The translations under genes and the position numbers were made by a program. Under the pieces are notes generated by a model. The model saw only the letters and a program-made list of their open reading frames with translations, was not told the origin of the DNA and searched no databases. From Treponema sp. (lineage in GTDB: Bacteria > Spirochaetota > Spirochaetia > Treponematales > Breznakiellaceae): a stretch of 46,711 nt of DNA. Location of the stretch: contig JAISMJ010000035.1 in assembly GCA_031276815.1 (NCBI GenBank), forward strand, positions 1 through 46,711, in the 5' to 3' direction. How positions within the stretch are numbered: the stretch's first letter is position 1; every line of letters starts with the position of its first letter. Below are positions 36,327 to 44,059 of this stretch, in pieces.

Positions 36327-36870
36327 TCTGTTTGCTATATGTTCCCCACATGGAAACGTACGAACCTACGGAATCTATAGATACAAATGCAAGATTAGCT
36401 TCCTCAAACGTATCAAAACGAGTCGGCTGATTAGAGGAATAAGGGTTAGCCATTTCTATGCTGTCTGGCGTTTTATTCCGATAGTAAACGGCTCCATATT
36501 TATTATCAGATGAAAATTTCACTATAAATACGCCGGACTTATCGTTAATACCTGTTTGGATGGAACCGCTGTTTGATGATTCTGCATTAAACACAATAAA
36601 TTGGTAACAACCGCTTATAGGCGCTTCCTCAAAATCAGAATCAAATTCACCATAGTCGCCGCCGTCATTGTAACTTATAGTACCATTAGCAATAGAGTAA
36701 CTATCTTCATACAAGGATTTCCATGTACCGGCAAAGTCTGAGTAAACGATATTTGCGTAATAGACATCACTATTCGCATCCGTCTCGCACGCTGAAAACA
36801 GCGCGAGCGCGGCGAGACACGCCGCAATCAAGGAAAATATTCTTTTCCTTTCCACTAAAAATGAGAACAT
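36319..36870 (-). CDS. Lipoprotein of the cobalamin-riboswitch operon, unknown function
   Basis: A 183-residue protein with a signal peptide ending in the lipobox ALFSAC. The mature part is rich in Tyr, Ser, Asn and acidic residues (DFAGTWKSLYEDSYSIANGTI, SYNDGGDYGEFDSDFEEAP), lacks recognised domains and looks beta-rich. GAGGAG is six bases before the ATG. It is the first gene behind the riboswitch and overlaps the BtuB-like receptor gene, so it may help capture or pass on corrinoids at the cell surface. That role is inference from context. Confidence 0.8.
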   Translation of the reverse strand: MFSFLVERKRIFSLIAACLAALALFSACETDANSDVYYANIVYSDFAGTWKSLYEDSYSIANGTISYNDGGDYGEFDSDFEEAPISGCYQFIVFNAESSNSGSIQTGINDKSGVFIVKFSSDNKYGAVYYRNKTPDSIEMANPYSSNQPTRFDTFEEANLAFVSIDSVGSYVSMWGTYSKQNE

Positions 36871-36942
36871 ACAATACTCCTCGGCTCAATCCGCGAAGCC
36901 GTAAGAATGTAACGGAACGCCATACGGCATCCGCGTATACCA

Positions 36943-37140
36943 AAGTCTCCTGGCTTACGCGCCGGCTCCTGAAGCCGTACTCCGCCGCAGCCTTCCCAGC
37001 GTACGCCAGTGGCTGTTGTGCGGAAGAGACCGGAGCGGGGAATATCGCCCGCTCCGGACGCGATCACAGTTACGGGATAGCGGAGGATTCACGCCGCCGC
37101 GCACACGCGCCGCGCCGTCCACCTCGCTTCCTTTGAAATA
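36943..37140 (-). promoter_or_regulatory. Cobalamin (adenosylcobalamin) riboswitch
   Basis: Read on the minus strand, the conserved elements come in order: AAAGGAAGCGAGGTGG near 37137, GAATCCTCCGC then ATCCCGTAACTGTGATC, a GC-rich optional arm, AGCCACTGGCG then CTGGGAAGG (the B12-box-like core near 37000), and AAGCCAGGAGAC at 36956-36945. These match the cobalamin riboswitch consensus. A short hairpin (GGCT...AGCC) lies just before the GAGGAG of the lipoprotein gene, suggesting control of ribosome access. Confidence 0.92.
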
Positions 37141-37150
37141 TACGCCGATC

Positions 37151-37180
37151 ATCCTACTAGATATGCCGCCGCGCTGTCAA
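37151..37180 (-). promoter_or_regulatory. Promoter of the cobalamin-uptake operon
   Basis: Minus-strand TTGACA (37180-37175), 18-bp spacer, TAGGAT (37156-37151), placing the transcript start just upstream of the riboswitch aptamer. Confidence 0.5.
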
Positions 37181-37370
37181 CCCATTAAGAAAAAGCGTGG
37201 ATGGAGAGCGCCCGTGCTGAAAAGCGTACGCCCGCCGCCGTCAATGCCGCGCAATGGCGACAGCCGTATGGCTTATATCGCTCATTCTTCACGACCCGCT
37301 TTGTTCAGCAAGCCCCCGCTCCTGCGGTACGTCCAGTTATGCGCGGTACGCCCCTTCTTATATTTTTTCT

Positions 37371-37707
37371 TTATGCCATTATAATGATTGATAATATCGT
37401 AATAAATTTTTTATATTCATATTCTATTGAGATTTTTAATATTCCGGTGAATAAAAAGACATAAATTATTGCCTCCGGATACCCTAAAATCTGATACATA
37501 TATGGTATTTTTGTATACATGTATCCTTCAAACGATCCCGTTTTCGGGACCATAGTCGATAATAATGATAATCCGATAATTATTATTCCCAATTTTATTA
37601 ATCCATATTTTTCCTCAAAGAATGTTTTCCGCTAATTTACGACGGCAAGCGCAAATAAACCGGCAATAAAATAGGCTATTGTATGCGCGTATATAATTTT
37701 ATAATTT
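37371..37707 (-). pseudogene. Small membrane protein gene with in-frame stop
   Basis: One frame on the minus strand encodes a hydrophobic protein in two parts. The first part (NYKIIYAHTIAYFIAGLFAL and on) ends at TAG 37634-37632. The second resumes RKTFFEEKYGLIKLGIIIIG and runs through two more hydrophobic helices to 37371. There is no ATG at the 5' end. The DNA is very AT-rich. I recognise no family. The single in-frame stop and missing start favour a pseudogene. Confidence 0.45.
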
Positions 37708-37735
37708 ATTTTATCAGATTGTATTACTGTGTCAA
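37708..37735 (-). promoter_or_regulatory. Promoter upstream of the membrane pseudogene
   Basis: Minus-strand TTGACA (37735-37730), 16-bp spacer, TAAAAT (37713-37708), immediately before the open frame. Confidence 0.4.
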
Positions 37736-37833
37736 TAGTTTTTTATAATTTTTTCGACAAAATTTGGGGCGTATTGCGCCTAACTCCTCATATACGTTCA
37801 CATTTACGCAATGCAATCCCCCCATCGTATACA

Positions 37834-38640
37834 TCAATAATTTTTATTACATAGTTCCTTTATCATGTTTAAATATACTTCTAAAACATCCGCCCCTTTA
37901 TATTTAATTCTGTAAAAATCTACTATTCCGGCGTGAGATATTCCCCAAATCCCTTCAGTTGTTATTGTTCCCTTAAAATCTCCCCATTTTGCCGACTCCA
38001 CAGGACACAGACCATCGGTCTCTCCGTCAGTAATTGATAATAGCAAGTAAAGAATACCAAAAAACAAATCACTGAAAAAATATTTCAATTTCGCGGCATA
38101 ACTTTGATAATAAATATTTTCTTTATTTGGATATTTTTTGTTGAATTCCGCACAACGCCTCTCTGAAAGCGCTAAACTGCTGTTATAAAAATCCGGCTTT
38201 TTATCCCCCATAATCTTACTCCATACATTTACGAAAAACGCCGCAAACTTGTATAAAGGCATTGGAATATAAAAGCAAATATTCATTATTTTTACCCCTC
38301 TGTGAGGCGTTGAAATAGTTGTCAGCGAAGCGATTGAATTAGCCATTTGCAGTTCATTTATTAAATATCGAGCCTCAAGCCCTCCGCGGGAATGTGCAAT
38401 AATATTTACCTTTTCTTTATTACATGCCTCTTTTATTTGTAATACTTTTTGTTTGAGTTTATCGGCGTTATTTTCAATGGTTCCCCATGCATCAGTACCG
38501 CCATGATATACGACTACTCCATGATTTTCAAGATATTTTGGAATACGCCCCCAATAATTTATTATCCCCAAAATTGTATCTCTAAACCCGGCTCCATGAA
38601 TTAAAAGAACAGGATATTTTAAGTTGATTATATTTTCCAT
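37834..38640 (-). CDS. Lipase-like alpha/beta hydrolase
   Basis: A 268-residue hydrolase related to triacylglycerol lipases and PGAP1-like proteins. It shows the oxyanion-hole start YPVLLIHGAGFRDT, the nucleophile elbow AHSRGG (Ser), LTTISTPHRGV, DGLCPVESAKWGD for the acid region and GISHAGIVDF for the catalytic His. There is no signal peptide, but a hydrophobic stretch lies near residues 185-205. The DNA is strikingly AT-rich compared with the core genes, suggesting recent acquisition. No Shine-Dalgarno is present. A TTTACA-17-TATAAA promoter ends eight bases before the ATG. Confidence 0.82.
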   Translation of the reverse strand: MENIINLKYPVLLIHGAGFRDTILGIINYWGRIPKYLENHGVVVYHGGTDAWGTIENNADKLKQKVLQIKEACNKEKVNIIAHSRGGLEARYLINELQMANSIASLTTISTPHRGVKIMNICFYIPMPLYKFAAFFVNVWSKIMGDKKPDFYNSSLALSERRCAEFNKKYPNKENIYYQSYAAKLKYFFSDLFFGILYLLLSITDGETDGLCPVESAKWGDFKGTITTEGIWGISHAGIVDFYRIKYKGADVLEVYLNMIKELCNKNY

Positions 38641-38648
38641 GAGCGTTA

Positions 38649-38677
38649 TTTATAAACCATTCCCTAAACAATGTAAA
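38649..38677 (-). promoter_or_regulatory. Promoter of the lipase-like gene (leaderless type)
   Basis: Minus-strand TTTACA (38677-38672), 17-bp spacer, TATAAA (38654-38649), eight bases before the ATG at 38640. Confidence 0.6.
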
Positions 38678-38823
38678 GGGGGCATTTTGCATACTCATTC
38701 TCTTATGCAACACGCTCTACCCGCAAGACGAACCTGCGGAGGATTCACTCGCTTTGTTACGGTATGACTGCGCTCACTATCTGGGCAAGGAGTGTACGCG
38801 CCAGTCTCCTCGTGCGGCGGATT

Positions 38824-39003
38824 TTCGACAGTATAGCCCAGATTTCTGAACATGCGTCGTAGGAAGTCGACAACGCGCCGAAGATTGTCGACAGCGTATC
38901 GAAGGTTGTCGACAACGTGCCGTAGAATGTCGACAGCGCGCCATAGATTGTCGACAGCGTACCACAGATTGTCGACAACGCGCCGTAGATTGTCGACAGC
39001 TTT
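38824..39003. repeat. Tandem array, 21-bp period, with GTCGAC in each unit
   Basis: GTCGAC occurs at 38866, 38887, 38908, 38929, 38950, 38971 and 38992, exactly 21 bases apart, with two degenerate units before. On the minus strand a frame reads as heptads with the core VDNL (for example RRVVDNL, WYAVDNL, RYAVDNL). No ribosome-binding site or known protein supports translation. Confidence 0.9.
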
Positions 39004-39146
39004 CATTGCGCCGCTCATCATTTCTTGACAACCTTATGAGGCGCACTCCGGCGTGCGCTACGCATGTCGTCCGCTTTTCAGCCGTTCCGCCACGTTTTGA
39101 CTGCTAGAGGAGGCGGTATGCTTTTGTCGGTCTTTCTTGTCAATTG

Positions 39147-39440
39147 ATATTTCACTAGATGGCGTCGTCAAAAGGAGGGAAAGAACTACACAAGGCGGAC
39201 ATAAGGACAAAGGTATGGAAAAAGATAGAAGGTTTACTGCCGGGAAGGGCGGGCAATAGGGGCGGGTGGCGCAAGACAACCAGCGGTTTATCAGCGCACG
39301 GTCAGGCGGCGTATCAGAGCCGGCACGTTCTGGAGAGATGTACCCCTGAATACGGCGAATGGAAAACGCCCAATAACGGGAAGCAAAAGAGCGTCATACG
39401 GGCGTCCGGGCGTAAAAGACCGTGCGCCTTCAAAAGGGGA
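39147..39440 (+). pseudogene. IS5-family transposase remnant, N-terminal part
   Basis: The frame ELHKADIRTKVWKKIEGLLP then GRAGNRGG matches the N-terminus of IS5-family transposases. It then shifts frame to DNQRFISA, to WRDVP, and to PEYGEWKTP, which are the next conserved pieces in order. At least three frameshifts or small deletions separate them. GATGGCGTCGTCAAA just upstream resembles the terminal repeat of the second remnant near 44615. Confidence 0.7.
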
Positions 39441-39456
39441 ATAATACACGCGCCGG

Positions 39457-39948
39457 TTATTCGCCGTCCGCTATCGCGTTCCGTTTCAAGCTGTTTATGG
39501 CTACCTGCGTCATGTTATCACAGAGTTCATTGTAGGCGTTTCCTGAATGTCCCCGCACCCACTCCCATTGTATGGGGAGTTTGCTGACCGAGGCGGCGAG
39601 CGCGTCTAATTTTTGCCATAGGTCTTTGTTTTTCACGGGCTTTCTTTCTGAATTACGCCACCCGTTCTTTTTCCACAGGACTATCCATTCGCTGATGCCT
39701 TTCTGAACATATTGAGAATCCGTGTACACCGAAATGTCAGGCGGCCGTTTGCCTAACGTGGGGAGCAGCTCTTGTATGGCTTCCATAGCGTTTGTTACCG
39801 CAGTCAATTCCATACGATTATTGGTAGTAAACATATCCGCGCCCCATTTCTCGGCGAGGACTTTTTTAGTATTCATAATTATATATGCCCAACCGCCTGG
39901 TCCTGGATTGCCGTGGCATCCGCCGTCTGTGTAAATTGCTATTTTCAT
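39457..39948 (-). CDS. rnhA: Ribonuclease HI
   Basis: A 163-residue enzyme that cuts the RNA strand of RNA-DNA hybrids. The catalytic carboxylates are visible: Asp in IYTDGGCHGNPGPGG, Glu in NNRMELTAV, Asp in VYTDSQYVQ and the last Asp in NELCDNM, preceded by the His loop VRGHSGN. Length is normal. No Shine-Dalgarno is present. TTGACA-17-CATACT ends nine bases before the ATG. A second, truncated copy lies at 44331. Confidence 0.95.
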   Translation of the reverse strand: MKIAIYTDGGCHGNPGPGGWAYIIMNTKKVLAEKWGADMFTTNNRMELTAVTNAMEAIQELLPTLGKRPPDISVYTDSQYVQKGISEWIVLWKKNGWRNSERKPVKNKDLWQKLDALAASVSKLPIQWEWVRGHSGNAYNELCDNMTQVAINSLKRNAIADGE

Positions 39949-39957
39949 AATGTAATA

Positions 39958-39986
39958 AGTATGCGTTGAATAATACGATATGTCAA
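39958..39986 (-). promoter_or_regulatory. Promoter of rnhA (short-leader type)
   Basis: Minus-strand TTGACA (39986-39981), 17-bp spacer, CATACT (39963-39958), nine bases before the ATG at 39948. Confidence 0.6.
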
Positions 39987-40009
39987 GTGTAAAAAGCGCA
40001 TAAAAGCGG

Positions 40010-40386
40010 TTGAACGAAAATTTATATCAGAAATTTTCCCCCTTGACGCACAATGATCCGTGTACGCAGGATAATGCCATCATAATTTTGCATACTTTGC
40101 ATGTGTTGCATTACAGAAAGGCGAATTCCCGATCAGCCTCAGGGAAACGCATCAGATTCGGAAGAGCCGGCGTCTCTTTCTGGGAAGACGGGAGAAGAAC
40201 CCGCCGTGCCGCCGCGCTTGCCGGTCTTGATATTCAGATAAACGGCGCCTCCCCGCAGAGTATGCGTCAAAGCATCGCTATGTGGAATGATCTGACCGGT
40301 AATCCTGCACAGGGTACGTCTGGCTATGGCGTATTGAAGCTCGTGAAAAAGGAATAAACGCGCGATTTTTGGCGGTTGATTGTTCA
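40010..40386 (+). other. Interval with an unrecognised open frame
   Basis: A 115-codon plus-strand frame at 40010-40357 ends in GASPQSMRQSIAMWNDLTGN and a Lys-rich tail. It has no ribosome-binding site and no family I recognise. It may be a decayed gene fragment like the amidohydrolase remnant next to it. I see no RNA gene here. Confidence 0.3.
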
Positions 40387-40620
40387 CAACCGCTCAAACA
40401 CACGCTCTCCGTTAATCATCGTCCACTCCGCCCCGCGTGTAGTTATCCGCCGCCGTGTATACATCGACACATTTTTCAGGATAAAAGCCGTGATCCGGAT
40501 AGTTCTTTGTCAGGTCTTTGCGAGTAACCGCGCAGGCAATGCCGTAGAGGGGTTATCGGCTCAACCGGCGCATCCGTGCCGTAGGAGGCGCGGACGCCGA
40601 GCCGTTCCATGCTTCCCCAT
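40387..40620 (-). pseudogene. Amidohydrolase (YtcJ-like) C-terminal remnant
   Basis: Three successive frames on the minus strand give ordered pieces of an amidohydrolase C-terminus: LGVRASYGTDAPVEPITPL, then LYGIACAVTRKDLTKNYPDH followed by GFYPEKCVDVYTAADNYTRGG, then EWTMINGERVFERL ending at TGA. The metal-binding Asp of the GTDAPVEP motif is intact, but the frame breaks and the missing N-terminal 400 or so residues make this a relic. Confidence 0.65.
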
Positions 40621-40634
40621 TTCGACTGAACTGG

Positions 40635-40664
40635 TTGACAACATAGTATATTTTATGCTATTCT
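40635..40664 (+). promoter_or_regulatory. Promoter of the LCMT-type methyltransferase gene (short-leader type)
   Basis: TTGACA (40635-40640), 18-bp spacer, TATTCT (40659-40664). The ATG at 40677 follows twelve bases later in an A-rich run with no Shine-Dalgarno. Confidence 0.6.
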
Positions 40665-40676
40665 AATAAAAGAAAA

Positions 40677-41477
40677 ATGGAAAGTTTACAAGGTATCGCA
40701 CATACATTGTTTATCCCTTTGGCTGCCCGTGTTTTTGCTTCAAAGAAATTTCCCGAATATTTTTATGATGAAAAATCACTCTCAATGGAAAAATATATTC
40801 CCGGCGATACGATACAAAAAAAATCATCCGAATATTCCTTTATGGCTTCCGTTGCCAGATATTACAATATGGACAACATGGTAAAATCTTTTATTGCAAC
40901 ACATCAAAAGTGCAATATTGTGTATCTTGGAGCCGGGCTTGAGACCGCATATTATCGCCTCAATAATCAAAGCGCGTTGTTTTATGAGGTGGATTTACCC
41001 GAAGTGATTGATATACGGCGTTCAATACTGGGGGAACATGAACATGAAATATTGATCGGCGGAGATATATTTGATACGTTGTGGATACATACCATTAATA
41101 AATCTTTCCCTTCTTTGCTCATTGCATCCGGCGTTTTTCAGTATTTCACGGAAGATAAAGTCATACGGTTTATAGCAAACATACAGGCTAATCTTAAAGA
41201 CGTTGAATTGATATTTGACGCTACTAATGAAACAGGTATTAAATACGCAAATAAATATGTAAAGAAGACGGGTAATACCAATGCGCTTATGCGCTTCTAT
41301 GTCAACGATGCTGTTGATTTCGCCCGCAAAACTGACGCCACTTTGATAGAAGACCGTGTATTTTTCACCGATGCAAGAAAGCTACTTTCAAAAAAACTGG
41401 GTCTTTACACGCGAATAGCGATGCGAATTGTTGACAATAAAAAAAGAGCTATAATATTACATCTTAAAATAAATTAG
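40677..41477 (+). CDS. SAM-dependent methyltransferase of the LCMT/TcmP family
   Basis: A 266-residue O-methyltransferase related to leucine carboxyl methyltransferases and polyketide TcmP. It shows the N-terminal helical SLQGIAHTLFIPLAARV and motif I NIVYLGAGLETAYYRL. The acidic SAM contact is in FYEVDLPEVIDIR, GGDIFDTLW follows, and the conserved FPSLLIASGVFQYF lies in the middle. Such enzymes often act in secondary metabolism, but no biosynthetic partners are near. The gene is AT-rich and probably acquired. Substrate unknown. Confidence 0.82.
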   Translation: MESLQGIAHTLFIPLAARVFASKKFPEYFYDEKSLSMEKYIPGDTIQKKSSEYSFMASVARYYNMDNMVKSFIATHQKCNIVYLGAGLETAYYRLNNQSALFYEVDLPEVIDIRRSILGEHEHEILIGGDIFDTLWIHTINKSFPSLLIASGVFQYFTEDKVIRFIANIQANLKDVELIFDATNETGIKYANKYVKKTGNTNALMRFYVNDAVDFARKTDATLIEDRVFFTDARKLLSKKLGLYTRIAMRIVDNKKRAIILHLKIN

Positions 41478-41574
41478 ATGTTGTGTTGTTAGATAATTGT
41501 GAGTCGTAAGCTAGATAAAGGAATATAATAATATAATCAAATAAAGTAGCAAAAAACGGCGTATAATAGCCGCG

Positions 41575-41615
41575 TATATGCTTCGCCGCCTGTAGGCGGC
41601 TCGGCTACGGTTTTA
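41575..41615. repeat. Dispersed palindromic repeat, copy A
   Basis: Contains GCCGCC-TGTA-GGCGGC (41585-41600) followed by TCGGCTACGGTTTT. A related stretch lies reversed at 45773-45812. Probably a REP-like intergenic element or the stem of a terminator. Confidence 0.5.
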
Positions 41616-41755
41616 CTAGAATTCCGTAATATACAGGCAACAAGATTGTGATGTGATATTTAGGGGATGAAACGAGCGGTACGCATCCAAATAATAAGGA
41701 AAGGGATAGCGCCGCTCCATGCTGACGAATGAGGGGCGCTGGTTTTGCATGTATA

Positions 41756-43831
41756 TTAGAGGGTTTTAAGGGAGCTGATCTGCTGAATGACTAATTCTCC
41801 GGATACTAAGAGTGAGCGGGAGGTTTCTTCGATCCTCCCAATCAGGGCGTTTATTTCATTCAGCGCGTCTAACACCTTGCTTCCTTCGGAATTTTGGACG
41901 TTCATAGTGCTTTGTATAGACAGTTCTTCGCTTTTTACCTTGTCAATAAGCAAAACCATTTCTTCAAATTGTTCGCGGGCATAGGCAGCTGATTCTTTTG
42001 ATGCGGCAATAAGACTTTTGATGCTTTGCAGACTGCCGCTTATTTTCACCGCCTGCTTTCCGGAATTGTCCGCCAGTTTCCTGATTGCTCCGGCAACGAC
42101 CGCAAAGCCTTTGCCCTGTTCGCTGGCGTGAGCCGCCTCAATCGCCGCGTTCATACCGAGAATATTGGTCTCATCCGCAATATCTCCGATTATCTTAGAT
42201 GCATCAATAAGGACATTAGATTGATTTTCCACATTGGTTATAACTTCCTCAATCTTATAAAGCCGCTCTTTCCCCTCTGTTGAGGATGCGTTCAGTTTCA
42301 ATACGGATTCCGCGTTATGATTCAGATTCTCATACATAGCCCGGATATTTTCTACAATCCCTTCTATGGTTTGTGAGGAACGTAACACATAGGCTGCGGT
42401 TTCACTGATCTGGCTGGTTAAGGTCACAAGACCATCTTTATTTTTATGCATTTCTTCCAACGTACGCTCGTAGACCTGGTTAAGCAGATGCTTGACGTTT
42501 TCATTGGCTTGCAGCTCTTTTTCAATCTCTATATAATGCCGGCAATTCTCAGGCTTGTTAAGATTGTTAATAATAGCCACCGCCATCTGTTCACAGCTTT
42601 TATACCCGCACGCTCCGCAGTTGAGAAGGTCGCTCTCTTTCGTTTTATGCATAGTGGTAAATGTCGCGGTAATCGCCGCCTGACTTGGAAAAATCATTCT
42701 TTTTCTAAAAATATCCGACCTGTCTACATAGGAACGCCGGTATAAATCAGCATCCCAATACCGGTCAAGAATCTTTTCAAGTATATTCTGCCTGAGGAGC
42801 TTTTGCCTCACGGTAGGCTGATACCGTTTTCGCATCTCGCTATTCCGCTGTTCCGTAAAACGCTCCAAATCATCGAAATGCTTGTTTTGATTCAGCGTGG
42901 CAGGACCCCCATTACATCCCATAGCGCAGTTGAGACAGTCAATGAGTCTATAGACCGAGCGGTTGTCTTTTTTAATGGAATCCGCCAGATAGGCAAGGTA
43001 CCGGTATATCTCATGGGTCCCCTCGATCTTACGGGTATAGCTGCCGGCCTCGCTATCATATCGCTGCAATGTCCGCATAAGTCCACCGGGACTTGAAAAC
43101 AGCACCGCCCGTTCCGCCGGAGGATTATCATAGTCCACGTCGGGATAGGCGTTTATGGTCTTGCGGGACTCATCAAGGTACTGATGTATTGATCTAAACC
43201 CCACATTGTAATCGCCTATGCCCACCACGTCGAATTCGCGGCGTTTGGAATAACAGGGGCTTATAGCGGCAATTTGGTGATGCTTATACTGAGGGTAGAA
43301 GCGCTTGATCATCTTCATCGTATGGACCATAGGGCTGTCTACCGGCGCAAGGTAAGGGAGCAGAGCAGGACGGTACATTTCGATGAAAGACACCAGCGTA
43401 GGGCAGGGCTGCGCTATGACTATAGGGGGATTTACTGCTTTCATATACGCGAGGTAGGATTTGATCGTAAGCTCAGCGCCGAAACTTACGTCAAATACGG
43501 CTTTTATCCCCAGCGATTTAAGAAATCCATTCACCTTCAGGTAGGCGCCTTCGAAACTTGCGGCAACGGCGGGGGCCACGATGGCGATGATGTCCGCGCC
43601 TTTTTGCAGGTCTTCCATAAACACATGAAAATCGTCAATGCCGATACGGGCGCCGTGGGTACAGGCATTGATACATTCCCCGCAGCCGATACATAATTCA
43701 GGATGATGATCTATAACGTCTCCAGAGCCATTATTGCACATTTTGACAGGACACACCATGATGCACCGGTGGCAATTAACGCATTTCTCTTTTATCACTT
43801 TGATAATCGAACGCAAAACATTTTTTTCCAT
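41756..43831 (-). CDS. Soluble [FeFe]-hydrogenase-type sensor fused to a methyl-accepting chemotaxis signalling domain
   Basis: A 691-residue cytoplasmic protein without membrane segments. The order is two [4Fe-4S] motifs (CVNCHRCIMVC, CIGCGECINAC), then a hydrogenase large-subunit H-cluster domain with cysteines in AQPCPTL, ISPCYSKRREF and CLNCAMGCNGGP. A Fes-type four-Cys motif (CGACGYKSC ... ENC) and a long coiled coil follow, with the chemoreceptor tip ETNILGMNAAIEAAHASEQG then KGFAVVAGAIRKLA. All H-cluster ligands appear present, but the position before the first ligand, normally the proton-relay Cys of TSCCP, is Pro, as expected for a sensory rather than catalytic hydrogenase. Hydrogen- or redox-taxis is the likely role. 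The ATG at 43831 has AGGAG seven bases upstream. Confidence 0.88.
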   Translation of the reverse strand: MEKNVLRSIIKVIKEKCVNCHRCIMVCPVKMCNNGSGDVIDHHPELCIGCGECINACTHGARIGIDDFHVFMEDLQKGADIIAIVAPAVAASFEGAYLKVNGFLKSLGIKAVFDVSFGAELTIKSYLAYMKAVNPPIVIAQPCPTLVSFIEMYRPALLPYLAPVDSPMVHTMKMIKRFYPQYKHHQIAAISPCYSKRREFDVVGIGDYNVGFRSIHQYLDESRKTINAYPDVDYDNPPAERAVLFSSPGGLMRTLQRYDSEAGSYTRKIEGTHEIYRYLAYLADSIKKDNRSVYRLIDCLNCAMGCNGGPATLNQNKHFDDLERFTEQRNSEMRKRYQPTVRQKLLRQNILEKILDRYWDADLYRRSYVDRSDIFRKRMIFPSQAAITATFTTMHKTKESDLLNCGACGYKSCEQMAVAIINNLNKPENCRHYIEIEKELQANENVKHLLNQVYERTLEEMHKNKDGLVTLTSQISETAAYVLRSSQTIEGIVENIRAMYENLNHNAESVLKLNASSTEGKERLYKIEEVITNVENQSNVLIDASKIIGDIADETNILGMNAAIEAAHASEQGKGFAVVAGAIRKLADNSGKQAVKISGSLQSIKSLIAASKESAAYAREQFEEMVLLIDKVKSEELSIQSTMNVQNSEGSKVLDALNEINALIGRIEETSRSLLVSGELVIQQISSLKTL

Positions 43832-43841
43832 ATTCATGCTC

Positions 43842-44008
43842 CTAATTATTTGAACCATAAAATGTTATATTCCGGCGATACGGATATATAACATTGACTA
43901 TAAAAAATAAGAGACTTGGCAATCTCCTAAAATTAAAGAGATGTGTAGTTTGTATGGGGGGGGGGGGGGGATAACGATCATATCTAACCGACCAGTTGAT
44001 TTGTTCAC
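43842..44008 (-). CDS. Poly-C leader ORF upstream of the hydrogenase-type sensor (out of frame at 15 C)
   Basis: AAAAGGAGCGTAGAAAAA precedes a GTG at 44008, the same module as at 18021. Translation begins VNKSTGRLDMIVI and enters 15 C (43970-43956). With 15 C it reads PPPPPYKLHISLILGDCQVS and stops at TAG 43900-43898. With 16 or 13 C the frame runs on for about 37 more codons (IQTTHLFNFRRLPSLLFFIV and onward) and ends at TAG 43844-43842, inside the AGGAG of the sensor gene. With 14 C it stops soon at TAA. The design suggests a slippage switch on translation of the downstream gene. Confidence 0.6.
43956..43970 (-). repeat. 15-base homopolymer (C on the coding strand)
   Basis: Fifteen consecutive G on the plus strand, the same length as at 17984-17998, inside the leader ORF of the hydrogenase-type sensor gene. 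Confidence 0.9.
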
Positions 44009-44029
44009 TTTTTCTACGCTCCTTTTAAT

Positions 44030-44059
44030 AGCATAATCCTTCTATAAGTTATGTGTCAA
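44030..44059 (-). promoter_or_regulatory. Promoter of the poly-C leader and sensor gene
   Basis: Minus-strand TTGACA (44059-44054), 18-bp spacer, TATGCT (44035-44030). Transcription would begin just before the AAAAGGAG of the leader ORF. Confidence 0.55.

Noticed and set aside
36855-37384. Several 60-120 codon frames on both strands
   Set aside because: They overlie the cobalamin riboswitch and its upstream region, where conserved RNA elements explain the sequence.
39159-39587. 142-codon plus-strand gene
   Set aside because: It mixes an IS5 transposase start with later frameshifted pieces and overlaps the end of rnhA antisense; treated as an IS remnant.
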